From: an uncultured Caryophanales bacterium
Lineage (GTDB): Bacteria > Bacillota_I > Bacilli_A > RFN20 > CAG-826
Length of the DNA stretch: 40,812 nt
Direction of reading: 5' to 3'
Assembly (NCBI GenBank): GCA_946612115.1
Contig: CAMOEI010000001.1
Coordinates: 1 to 40,812, forward strand
Below, in pieces: positions 34,306 through 40,812 of this stretch (position 1 is the first letter of the stretch; each line of letters begins with the position of its first letter). The notes below the pieces were generated by a model that had not been told where the DNA came from, made no database searches, and saw only the letters and a list, made by a program, of their open reading frames with translations. A program made the position numbers and the translations under genes.

Positions 34306-36018
34306 ATGATTCTAGCCGTATCAAATAGCATCATTGCTCTAATAGTGGTAGCTTCAGTAATTGTTTTAGTTGGCGGAGGGCTACTTCTTTATTTCTTTGT
34401 GATCTCGCCACTCAACTATAAGAAACAAGTCAAAAATATTGAAAAGCAATATTCATATTGCGACGCTTTACTCGTTGGTCAAGATACTCAATATATTCAT
34501 AGATTAGAAATCATCTCAAGAACCAACTTACTTTACCTTGATAAATATGAAGGATTCTATCGTCGATTCAAATCTATCTTTGATAGTGAAGATAAATATG
34601 TCGACTCTATCCTTAAGCAATTAAAATCTTTGATTGCCGCTAAACAATATAAAGGCATTAAGTCTGTAATCCAAGAAGCTAAAAAAGCAGTTGATACACT
34701 TCAAGAAAGTGTTAATGCTTTAGATAGAGATTTATACCAAGTTATTAAACTTGAAGAAGATTGTAGAAAATCTATCGATCATTTAAGAGAAGTTTATCGT
34801 CACGTCAAACAAACGTATTACTCTGAATCAAATGATTTAGAGATGGTTGCTCCAACATTTACAAAGATGTTCGATAAAATCGATACATCCTTTGCGAAGT
34901 TTGATGATCTGCTTGAAGGGGCAGAATATGATGAGATCAATAGCTCAGTTGAATCCCTTAATAATGTTTTAACTGTTGTTGGACACGTCTTAATTGAATT
35001 ACCAAAACTATGTAAATTAGTTTCAAAAACTATTCCTCAAAAAATTACTGAACTTCAAGCTAAATACAAAGAAACTGAAAAGCAAGGAGTTCCTTTATTC
35101 CATCTAGCCTTTAAAAAACAAGTCGATGAATGGCAAAGTCAGCTCAAGGAATTGAACAAGAGAATAATTAACCTTCAATGTGGTGGTGTTAACACTCAAT
35201 GTGATGCGATTATTAAAGAGATCGAAAAGATGGGCGAACAACTCGATAATGAAGTTAGAGACCGCGATTATTTCAATGAAAAATTCGACACGATTTACCG
35301 TAATGTCAATGAAGTAGAAAAGATGTTCTTACGCATTTGTGCGATGCTTCCTGAAATCAAACAAATCTACTCTATCGGTCAAGGTGAGTTAGATAAAATC
35401 AATGAACTTAAATACTCAATCGATAATTTAAGTAACTCTAAAAGATATCTTGATGGATTTGTCCATAGTGGAACTCGTCAACCATTCTCATTATTAAGAG
35501 AAAAACTTGATGAATTAGAAACTAACTACAATATCGTTTTTGAAGGAGTTAGTAACTTTAAGAACTATATTGATGGATTAAAGAACACTGCTGAAGAAGC
35601 ATTTGAACTTATTTCTGTATATTATTACCGCATTAAAGAAGCTGAAAAAGCGATTGCGGAAATCAATTTAAAAGAAGTCAGCGATAAATACACTGAGAAA
35701 TTTGAAAGTGCATATAATGCACTTAATGAACTTTACGATGCTGTTCAAACTAAACCAATTGATGTTGAAGATGTCACTAATAAGACTCAGTTTATCAAAA
35801 ATCTCACCGACCCAATGTTTGAAGAGATCGATGAGCAAATGAGAAATATGTCTTTAGCGGAAACTTCCATCGTTAGTTTGAATAAAGATAGAAAGGAAAA
35901 CGATGTTGAGCAAGCTTTATCAACATTGGAAGTTAGTTTTGATAAAGGAGATTTCGCTACTGTATTCTCTCAAGCTAACGCTATTTATAAGAATAAACAT
36001 TTAGATGCCGATCGATAA
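34306..36018 (+). CDS. ezrA: Septation ring formation regulator EzrA
   Basis: Membrane-anchored regulator of FtsZ ring assembly, linking division to envelope synthesis. The 570-residue protein has one N-terminal membrane helix (about residues 10-32, short outside part) and a long cytosolic region that is almost wholly helical, with spectrin-like repeats. The family-typical stretch ELPKLCKLVSKTIPQKITELQ is present. Length matches Bacillus EzrA (562). The C-terminal QNR patch is not evident. Strong site AAAGGAGGAG. Order ezrA-desulfurase-thiI close to rpsD matches Bacillus. Confidence 0.88.
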   Translation: MILAVSNSIIALIVVASVIVLVGGGLLLYFFVISPLNYKKQVKNIEKQYSYCDALLVGQDTQYIHRLEIISRTNLLYLDKYEGFYRRFKSIFDSEDKYVDSILKQLKSLIAAKQYKGIKSVIQEAKKAVDTLQESVNALDRDLYQVIKLEEDCRKSIDHLREVYRHVKQTYYSESNDLEMVAPTFTKMFDKIDTSFAKFDDLLEGAEYDEINSSVESLNNVLTVVGHVLIELPKLCKLVSKTIPQKITELQAKYKETEKQGVPLFHLAFKKQVDEWQSQLKELNKRIINLQCGGVNTQCDAIIKEIEKMGEQLDNEVRDRDYFNEKFDTIYRNVNEVEKMFLRICAMLPEIKQIYSIGQGELDKINELKYSIDNLSNSKRYLDGFVHSGTRQPFSLLREKLDELETNYNIVFEGVSNFKNYIDGLKNTAEEAFELISVYYYRIKEAEKAIAEINLKEVSDKYTEKFESAYNALNELYDAVQTKPIDVEDVTNKTQFIKNLTDPMFEEIDEQMRNMSLAETSIVSLNKDRKENDVEQALSTLEVSFDKGDFATVFSQANAIYKNKHLDADR

Positions 36019-37153
36019 TTTGATTTATTTAGATAATGCCTCCACCACAAAAGTGGATGAAAATGTCCTTAAAGTTTATGAACAAACTCATAAGGATTTT
36101 TTCGCTAATCCATCAAGTATTCATAAAGCTGGACAGCAAGCTAAATATCTATTGGATCGTTCTAGAGAAGATATCTTAAAGATTTTTAATCTTTATAATC
36201 ATCAAGTTATCTATTTAAGTGGGGCTACTGAAGCTAATAACTTAGCGATTAAAGGAGTTTGTTTTAGATATAAAAATAGAGGCAATCATTTAATCACATC
36301 GTCTTATGAACATCCTTCAGTGTTAGAAGCTTTTAGACAACTAGAAAAAGAATTCGGCTATCAAGTTACTTATTTAAATCCAAATAGTGATGGGGTTATC
36401 ACTAAAGAAATGGTTGTTAATGCGATTACAGATAAAACAATTCTTGTTTCTATTATGTATGTAAATAATGAAATTGGAGCGATTAATCCAATCAAAGAAA
36501 TTGGATTGGAATTAGCTAAATACCCTAAAGTAATTTTTCACACGGATGCCTCTCAGGCTATTGGGAAATTGAATGAAAATTTAGATTTCTCTAGCGTTGA
36601 TTTAGTCACCATCTCTTCACATAAGATTCACGGCCTAGTTGGTAGTGGTATTCTTCTTAAAAAGAAGAATTTAGAACTTTTACCTTTAGCTAGTGGTGGC
36701 GGACAAGAATATAACTATAGAAGTGGAACTGAAGATCTTCCTAATGCTTTAGCGACTAAAAAAGCAATCGAAATAGCAATGAAACATTCTAAAGAAAGAT
36801 ATGAATATGTCTCTAAATTAGCGGATAGATTAATTAATTATTTAAAATCTAGACCTGATTTATATGAATTAAATCTTCCTAAAGAGATTAATCCTTATAT
36901 TATTAATTTCTCAACTATTACCAAAAAGAGCTCTGTAGTAGTGGAAGCTTTAAGTAACAACAATATCTTAGTTAGTTCAGTTAGTGCGTGCCACTCCTCA
37001 AAAGAAAAAGGAAGTTACGTAGTAAAAGCTTTAGGAAAAGAATATAAAATCGCTAATAATACGATTAGAGTGAGTTTAGATTATTTAAATACTATGGAAG
37101 AAATTGAAATCTTTATCTCTACTTTAGAAAAGATAATAGGAGAAATCAGATGA
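36005..37153 (+). CDS. nifS: Cysteine desulfurase (IscS/NifS type)
   Basis: PLP enzyme that takes sulfur from cysteine as persulfide, here most likely for ThiI. The 382-residue protein has LIYLDNASTTK at the N terminus, the PLP-binding lysine in SSHKIHGLVGSG, and the active-site cysteine in SVSACHSS near residue 326, on a longer class I-type loop. It overlaps ezrA by 14 bases and thiI by four (ATGA); tight coupling to thiI supports a dedicated role in tRNA 4-thiouridine synthesis, like NifZ of Bacillus. Confidence 0.93.
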   Translation: MPIDNLIYLDNASTTKVDENVLKVYEQTHKDFFANPSSIHKAGQQAKYLLDRSREDILKIFNLYNHQVIYLSGATEANNLAIKGVCFRYKNRGNHLITSSYEHPSVLEAFRQLEKEFGYQVTYLNPNSDGVITKEMVVNAITDKTILVSIMYVNNEIGAINPIKEIGLELAKYPKVIFHTDASQAIGKLNENLDFSSVDLVTISSHKIHGLVGSGILLKKKNLELLPLASGGGQEYNYRSGTEDLPNALATKKAIEIAMKHSKERYEYVSKLADRLINYLKSRPDLYELNLPKEINPYIINFSTITKKSSVVVEALSNNNILVSSVSACHSSKEKGSYVVKALGKEYKIANNTIRVSLDYLNTMEEIEIFISTLEKIIGEIR

Positions 37154-38310
37154 TTAAATACGATTATATCATGGTGAGATTCGGTGAGCTTTCCACGAAA
37201 GGAAAGAATAAGAAAGATTTCATCTCAGCTTTATATTTAAATATCAAACATTCTTTGAAAGAATTTACTTCGTTACAAATTGAAACTAGATATGACCATA
37301 TCTATGTCAAACTCAATGATGAAGATGTAAATAAAGTAGTGGAACGATTAAAAGATGTCAGCGGTATTCAAGCTCTTTCTTTAGTTTATAAAGTTCCTAA
37401 CGATATCGAAGAAATTAAAAAGGGTGCTTTAGAGTTTATTAAACAAGTTGAAGGTAAAACCTTCAAAGTTAAAGTAAAACGCGGTAATAAACGTTTTTAT
37501 ATGAATTCTGAAGAGATTACTAGAGTAGTCGCTCCTGTAATTTTAAAAAACACTAATTTAAAAGTTGATGTTCATAATCCTGATATATTGCTTAATATCG
37601 AAGTTAGAGACGAAGGAACATACATTTTTGATGAAACGATTAAAGGAGCGGGAGGATATCCTTTAGGAGTTGGTGGGAAAGCCATGCATATGTTAAGTGG
37701 TGGAATCGATTCTCCTGTTGCAGCGTATTTACTTATGAAACGCGGAATCACTATTGAATGCATTCATTTTGCCTCTCCTCCATACACTCAAGAAGCAGTT
37801 ATTTATAAACTTGAAGATTTATTAAGAAAATTAAATCGATATCAACCAAAGATTAGATTAAATATTGTGCCATTTACCAAAATTCAAGAAGCGATCTACG
37901 ATAATGTTCCTGAAAGTTATTGTATAACTTTAATGAGAAGGATGATGTATCGACTTGCTGATAAACTGGCTAAAAGAAGAAATTGCCCAGTAATCTCTAA
38001 TGGAGAAAGTGTTGGACAAGTTGCAAGTCAGACTTTACAAAGCATCGCCACAATTAACGAAGTAACTAACACTCCAATAATTAGACCATGTGCTACATTA
38101 GATAAATTAGATATCATCGATATCGCTAAAAAGATTGATACTTACGAAATAAGTATTAGACCTTATGAAGATTGCTGCACAATCTTTACTCCAAAAGCTC
38201 CAAAGACTTCTCCTAAATTAAAGGATGTTAAGGAATTTGAAGCTAAATTTGAATGGGAATCTTTAATTAACGAAGCGCTTAATAATATTGATTCTAAATT
38301 TATTGAATAA
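37150..38310 (+). CDS. thiI: tRNA 4-thiouridine synthetase ThiI (no rhodanese domain)
   Basis: Adenylates U8 of tRNA and inserts sulfur from the neighbouring desulfurase. The 386-residue protein has an N-terminal ferredoxin-like and THUMP domain (about residues 1-165; KVKVKRGNKRFYMNS) and a PP-loop ATPase domain starting with LSGGIDSPVAAYL. Cysteines in PYEDCCTIFTP include the likely catalytic one. The C-terminal rhodanese domain of the E. coli enzyme is missing, as in Bacillus ThiI. Ends at a shared terminator. Confidence 0.95.
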   Translation: MIKYDYIMVRFGELSTKGKNKKDFISALYLNIKHSLKEFTSLQIETRYDHIYVKLNDEDVNKVVERLKDVSGIQALSLVYKVPNDIEEIKKGALEFIKQVEGKTFKVKVKRGNKRFYMNSEEITRVVAPVILKNTNLKVDVHNPDILLNIEVRDEGTYIFDETIKGAGGYPLGVGGKAMHMLSGGIDSPVAAYLLMKRGITIECIHFASPPYTQEAVIYKLEDLLRKLNRYQPKIRLNIVPFTKIQEAIYDNVPESYCITLMRRMMYRLADKLAKRRNCPVISNGESVGQVASQTLQSIATINEVTNTPIIRPCATLDKLDIIDIAKKIDTYEISIRPYEDCCTIFTPKAPKTSPKLKDVKEFEAKFEWESLINEALNNIDSKFIE

Positions 38311-38315
38311 AAAAA

Positions 38316-38336
38316 TACCCATCTATAAGATGGGTA
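38316..38336. terminator. Bidirectional terminator between thiI and rplT
   Basis: A 9-bp perfect stem (38316-38324 with 38328-38336) and 3-base loop, with an A-run on the left and T-rich sequence on the right; it can end both converging transcripts. Confidence 0.8.
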
Positions 38337-38356
38337 ATTTTATTTTAAGACGCTAG

Positions 38357-38710
38357 TTATTTAACGTTCTTTTTAGCAGTTTTCACTAAGTCGCTGAATG
38401 CGGCTGGATCATTAATTGCGAGTTCAGATAACATTTTTCTGTTAACTTGAATGTTGGCAACTTTTAATCCATACATGAATTTGCTATAGGAGATGTCGTT
38501 CATTCTGCATGCGGCATTGATACGTCTAATCCAGAGTTTACGATAGTCTCTTTTAACGGTTCTTCTTGAGGCGTAAGCGTAGCGTAAGCTATGCATTACT
38601 TGCTCTTTAGCAGTCTTATAAAGTAAGTGTTTGCTACCGAAGTAACCTTTTGCTCTTTTGAGCATTTTTTTACGACGAGCGTGTGTAACTGTTCCACCTT
38701 TAACTCTCAT
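38357..38710 (-). CDS. rplT: Large ribosomal subunit protein bL20
   Basis: The 117-residue basic protein contains the conserved [24 protein letters not shown] and NRKMLSELA segments. It binds 23S rRNA early in assembly and, in Bacillus, represses its own operon by binding the infC leader. Strong site AAGGAGGAAG. Last gene of the infC-rpmI-rplT operon. Confidence 0.97.
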   Translation of the reverse strand: MRVKGGTVTHARRKKMLKRAKGYFGSKHLLYKTAKEQVMHSLRYAYASRRTVKRDYRKLWIRRINAACRMNDISYSKFMYGLKVANIQVNRKMLSELAINDPAAFSDLVKTAKKNVK

Positions 38711-38723
38711 GATTACTTCCTCC

Positions 38724-38918
38724 TTACTTTACGATGAGATACTTTATTCTCTTATAGTCGGTCTTATGAACAGACGCGCCTTTCATTAAGTGTCTCTTTT
38801 GTTTTGTGGTTTTGTGTGGGGCTAAATGTGATGTGTAAGCGTGATGTCTTGTGACTTTTCCGCTTCCAGTGACTTTAATTCTTTTCATCAAAGCACTTTT
38901 GCTTTTCATTTTTGGCAT
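38724..38918 (-). CDS. rpmI: Large ribosomal subunit protein bL35
   Basis: The 64-residue highly basic protein begins [21 protein letters not shown] and has the conserved [14 protein letters not shown] segment. Between infC and rplT, separated from rplT by 13 bases, with site TAGGAGGAAAC. Confidence 0.96.
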   Translation of the reverse strand: MPKMKSKSALMKRIKVTGSGKVTRHHAYTSHLAPHKTTKQKRHLMKGASVHKTDYKRIKYLIVK

Positions 38919-38935
38919 GAATGTTTCCTCCTACT

Positions 38936-39487
38936 TTACTTTTTCTTTGGTGCTAATACAGCAAGTAGCCATCTACCTTCCATTGCGGCAGGCTTTTCAA
39001 TAACGGCTAACTCGCCTAATAATTCGATGAATTTATTAAGAGTTTCTTCTCCAACCTCGAGGTGAGTCATTTGTCTTCCGCGATAGCGGACTCCAACTTT
39101 AATCTTGTTTCCTTCGGAAAGGAACTTGGTTGCAGCGCGAGCCTTGGTTTCTAAATCGTGCATTCCAATTTGCGGAGTTAATTGAATTTCTTTAACTTCG
39201 ATTTTGGTTTGGTTTTTACGATTTTCCTTAGCTTTCTTTTGTTGCTCATAACGGTATTTACCGTAATTGAGAATTTTACACACTGGTGGATTAGCAGTAG
39301 GGGCGACACAATATAAATCTAAATTATAATTATTAGCTTTTAATTGAGCTTCTCTGCTGCTCATGACGCCTAATTGTTCTCCTTCAGGTCCGATAAGTCT
39401 AACTTGTGGGAATCTGATGAGTTCGTTAAGTAATTCTTTTGGTTGGTTTGGCTTTTTGTTATTGCCATAGTTTTGCTCTTGGATAAT
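38936..39487 (-). CDS. infC: Translation initiation factor IF-3, non-AUG start likely
   Basis: Prevents subunit joining and checks start codons. Motifs: RLIGPEGEQLGVMSS, NLDLYCVAPTANPPVCKI and FGKYR-like LNYGKYRYEQQKK in the N-terminal domain, then KVGVRYRGRQMTHLEVGEE in the C-terminal domain; about 183 residues. The start region reads AAAGGAG followed at once by ATG ATT ATT ATC. The ATG at 39493 touches the Shine-Dalgarno and is too close; the second ATT (39487) has a 6-base spacing and the ATC (39484) a 9-base spacing. infC is known in other bacteria to start at AUU as part of IF-3 autoregulation. The exact start is not settled. Confidence 0.93.
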   Translation of the reverse strand: MIQEQNYGNNKKPNQPKELLNELIRFPQVRLIGPEGEQLGVMSSREAQLKANNYNLDLYCVAPTANPPVCKILNYGKYRYEQQKKAKENRKNQTKIEVKEIQLTPQIGMHDLETKARAATKFLSEGNKIKVGVRYRGRQMTHLEVGEETLNKFIELLGELAVIEKPAAMEGRWLLAVLAPKKK

Positions 39488-39493
39488 AATCAT

Positions 39494-39629
39494 CTCCTTT
39501 TGAAATAAAAACGGATGCAAGCGTATTGCACCCGTTAACAATCATAGCCCGATGATTTGTAGCGTTAGCCAACCAACGTTGTCGGTCTGGCGAGAAGCGG
39601 GTGCCTCTGCTTTCTACCTTTTATTTGCG
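39494..39629 (-). ncRNA. L20-type leader RNA of the infC-rpmI-rplT operon
   Basis: The untranslated leader ends in an intrinsic terminator placed just before the infC ribosome binding site. An upstream GCACCCG (39604-39598) is exactly complementary to CGGGTGC (39534-39528) in the left arm of that terminator, giving an antiterminator pairing. Between them lies a region able to form further helices. Architecture and position match the Bacillus L20 leader, where L20 binding favours termination. Identification is by structure and synteny. Confidence 0.75.
39507..39535 (-). terminator. Attenuator terminator in the infC leader
   Basis: On the minus strand a 10-bp stem with one G-T pair (39535-39526 with 39520-39511), loop TACGC, then TTTT and more T. 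It lies upstream of the infC start, so it can only be a regulated terminator. Confidence 0.85.
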
Positions 39630-39635
39630 TTAATT

Positions 39636-39664
39636 ATCTTACATTAATGCTTACTTTATGTAAA
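39636..39664 (-). promoter_or_regulatory. infC operon promoter
   Basis: -35 TTTACA (39664-39659), 17-base spacer, -10 TAAGAT (39641-39636). Transcription would start near 39629, before the leader. The promoter lies in the gap after thrS; a 16-bp AT-only palindrome (TTATTTTATAAAATAA) next to it lacks the GC needed for a strong thrS terminator. Confidence 0.55.
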
Positions 39665-39683
39665 CATTTATTTTATAAAATAA

Positions 39684-40812
39684 TTAATTTTTGCCTTTTG
39701 ACTTAATGTCTCGTTTTAAGAGTTCTACGAACTCTTCATATGGGACGGTCACTTGGTCCTTACTACCAAATTTACGGTAGGTGACTGAGTGATCTTTGAC
39801 TTCGTTATCTCCAATGACAAGAGTATAAGGAATCTTTTTCATTTGAGAATTACGTAAGCGATAACCAAGTTTTTCATTGGTATCATCTTTTTCCACTCTG
39901 AATCCTTCGTCCCTTAAAGAGTTAAATAATTCATTAGTGTAATCTAAGTGATACTCATTATTAACTGGAAGTAAGATGACTTGAATTGGACTTAACCAGG
40001 TTGGGAAGGCTCCTGCGTAATTTTCAGTGATCATTCCAACAAATCTTTCGATACTTCCAAAGCATGCGCGGTGAATCATAATTGGCATTTCTTTTTCTCC
40101 ATCTTTATTGATGTAGAAACAATCAAATCTCGCTGGTAAATTCATATCAAGTTGAACTGTACCACACTGCCAAATTCTTCCCATTGAATCTCTTAATTTA
40201 AAGTCGAGTTTAGGACCGTAGAAGGCTCCATCTCCTGGATTGATTTTGAATTCTTTTCCAGTTTTTAAACAGACTTCTTTAAGGATTGCTTCAGATTTAT
40301 TCCAGATATTTATATCTCCGATATATCCTTCTTCAGGACGAGTGGATAATTCGATTTTATAATCTAATCCGAAGACGTTATAGATTTCATCATATAATTT
40401 GATAATTGAAGAAATTTCATCTTCGATTTGATCCGCTCTAACAAAGGTGTGAGCGTCATCTTGGGTGAAGCTTCTAACGCGGAATAATCCGTTAAGAGCA
40501 CCGCTAGCTTCGTGTCTATGAACATGTCCTAATTCAGCATATCTTAAAGGTAAATCTTTATAACTATGTAAAGAATTCTTGTAGACAAGAATGGAACCTG
40601 GACAATTCATTGGTTTAATCGCAAAGTCTTTATCATCGACTTTGGTAGTGTACATATTATCTTGATAGTGGTCCCAGTGACCTGAAGTCTCCCATAATTC
40701 TCTAGAAAGCATAATTGGAGTATCGATCACTTGATATCCATAACGGTAGTGGACATCTAACCAATAATTCTTTAATTCTCTAAGTAAGAGCATTCCGTTT
40801 GGAAGCCAGAAT
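39684..40812 (-). CDS. thrS: Threonyl-tRNA synthetase (5' end outside window)
   Basis: Class II synthetase. The fragment of about 375 residues covers the catalytic core and anticodon-binding domain; the TGS and editing domains lie beyond the window edge, where the frame stays open and reads FWLPNGM, a conserved core segment. Visible are the zinc-ligand cysteine in KPMNCPGS, motif 2 in LGHVHRHEASGALNGLFRVRSFTQDDAH, and motif 3 in the HRACFGSIERF segment (usually HRAxLGSxERF). Order thrS-infC-rpmI-rplT resembles that of many bacteria. Confidence 0.96.
   Translation of the reverse strand, partial: FWLPNGMLLLRELKNYWLDVHYRYGYQVIDTPIMLSRELWETSGHWDHYQDNMYTTKVDDKDFAIKPMNCPGSILVYKNSLHSYKDLPLRYAELGHVHRHEASGALNGLFRVRSFTQDDAHTFVRADQIEDEISSIIKLYDEIYNVFGLDYKIELSTRPEEGYIGDINIWNKSEAILKEVCLKTGKEFKINPGDGAFYGPKLDFKLRDSMGRIWQCGTVQLDMNLPARFDCFYINKDGEKEMPIMIHRACFGSIERFVGMITENYAGAFPTWLSPIQVILLPVNNEYHLDYTNELFNSLRDEGFRVEKDDTNEKLGYRLRNSQMKKIPYTLVIGDNEVKDHSVTYRKFGSKDQVTVPYEEFVELLKRDIKSKGKN

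Noticed and set aside
39488-39541. Longer infC reading frame starting at TTG 39541
   Set aside because: It runs through the leader terminator and the Shine-Dalgarno AAAGGAG, which must be untranslated; the extra residues do not resemble IF-3.

Overview
The window is about 40.8 kb of low-GC, densely packed bacterial chromosome. Gene families and gene order are those of Bacillota (Bacilli), with reductions that recall the Mollicutes and their uncultured relatives. Examples are a lipoprotein-type ATP synthase b subunit, a kinase-only PrkC and a slimmed core cluster. TGA is a true stop codon: trmB, prkC and the cysteine desulfurase gene all end in TGA, so this is not a UGA=Trp mycoplasma. The exact taxon is inference. 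I found no tRNA or rRNA gene, no IS element, no prophage and no CRISPR array; this is a housekeeping region.

Layout. (1) 3-8549 (+): the 3' part of a phosphofructokinase that looks PPi-dependent, then the full F1Fo ATP synthase operon (AtpI-like, atpB-E-F-H-A-G-D-C), inorganic pyrophosphatase and the tRNA methyltransferase TrmL. The c subunit carries a two-carboxylate, Na+-type ion site, so the enzyme may couple to sodium. (2) 8539-9924 (-): the ribosome-rescue factor RqcH, convergent with trmL and divergent from gmk, with overlapping divergent promoters. (3) 9994-19412 (+): a shortened version of the Bacillus gmk-priA-def-fmt-rsmB-rlmN-prpC-prkC-rsgA-rpe-thiN cluster. rpoZ, coaBC, def, fmt and thiN are absent at their usual places, rsmB is present as an apparently catalytically dead homologue, and a DUF1904-like gene and a membrane protein gene are inserted. 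(4) 19468-20209 (-): rpmB and a small membrane protein with a PH-like domain. (5) 20393-31951 (+): one long transcription unit with glycogen synthesis (glgC, glgD, glgA), leuS, coaX, pepV, trmB, a YtpR-like fragment, nicotinate phosphoribosyltransferase and a lipoprotein. (6) 31965-33871 (-): tyrS and rpsD, the latter with a structured leader RNA. (7) 34306-38310 (+): ezrA, an IscS/NifS-type cysteine desulfurase and thiI. (8) 38357-40812 (-): rplT, rpmI and infC behind an L20-type attenuator leader, then the 3' part of thrS.

How the genes work together. The first block links PPi and ATP energetics with the membrane ion gradient. The third and last blocks are translation and ribosome functions with two RNA-based autoregulatory leaders. 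The desulfurase supplies sulfur to ThiI for 4-thiouridine in tRNA. GlgC/D/A make linear alpha-1,4-glucan from glucose-1-phosphate; no branching enzyme or phosphorylase is in the window.

I found no wholly new multi-gene system. The points most worth a second look are the dead RsmB homologue, the two-carboxylate c-ring combined with a lipoprotein b subunit, the non-RD soluble PrkC, the two ribosomal-protein leaders, and three promoters placed so close to their start codons that the mRNAs would be leaderless or nearly so.
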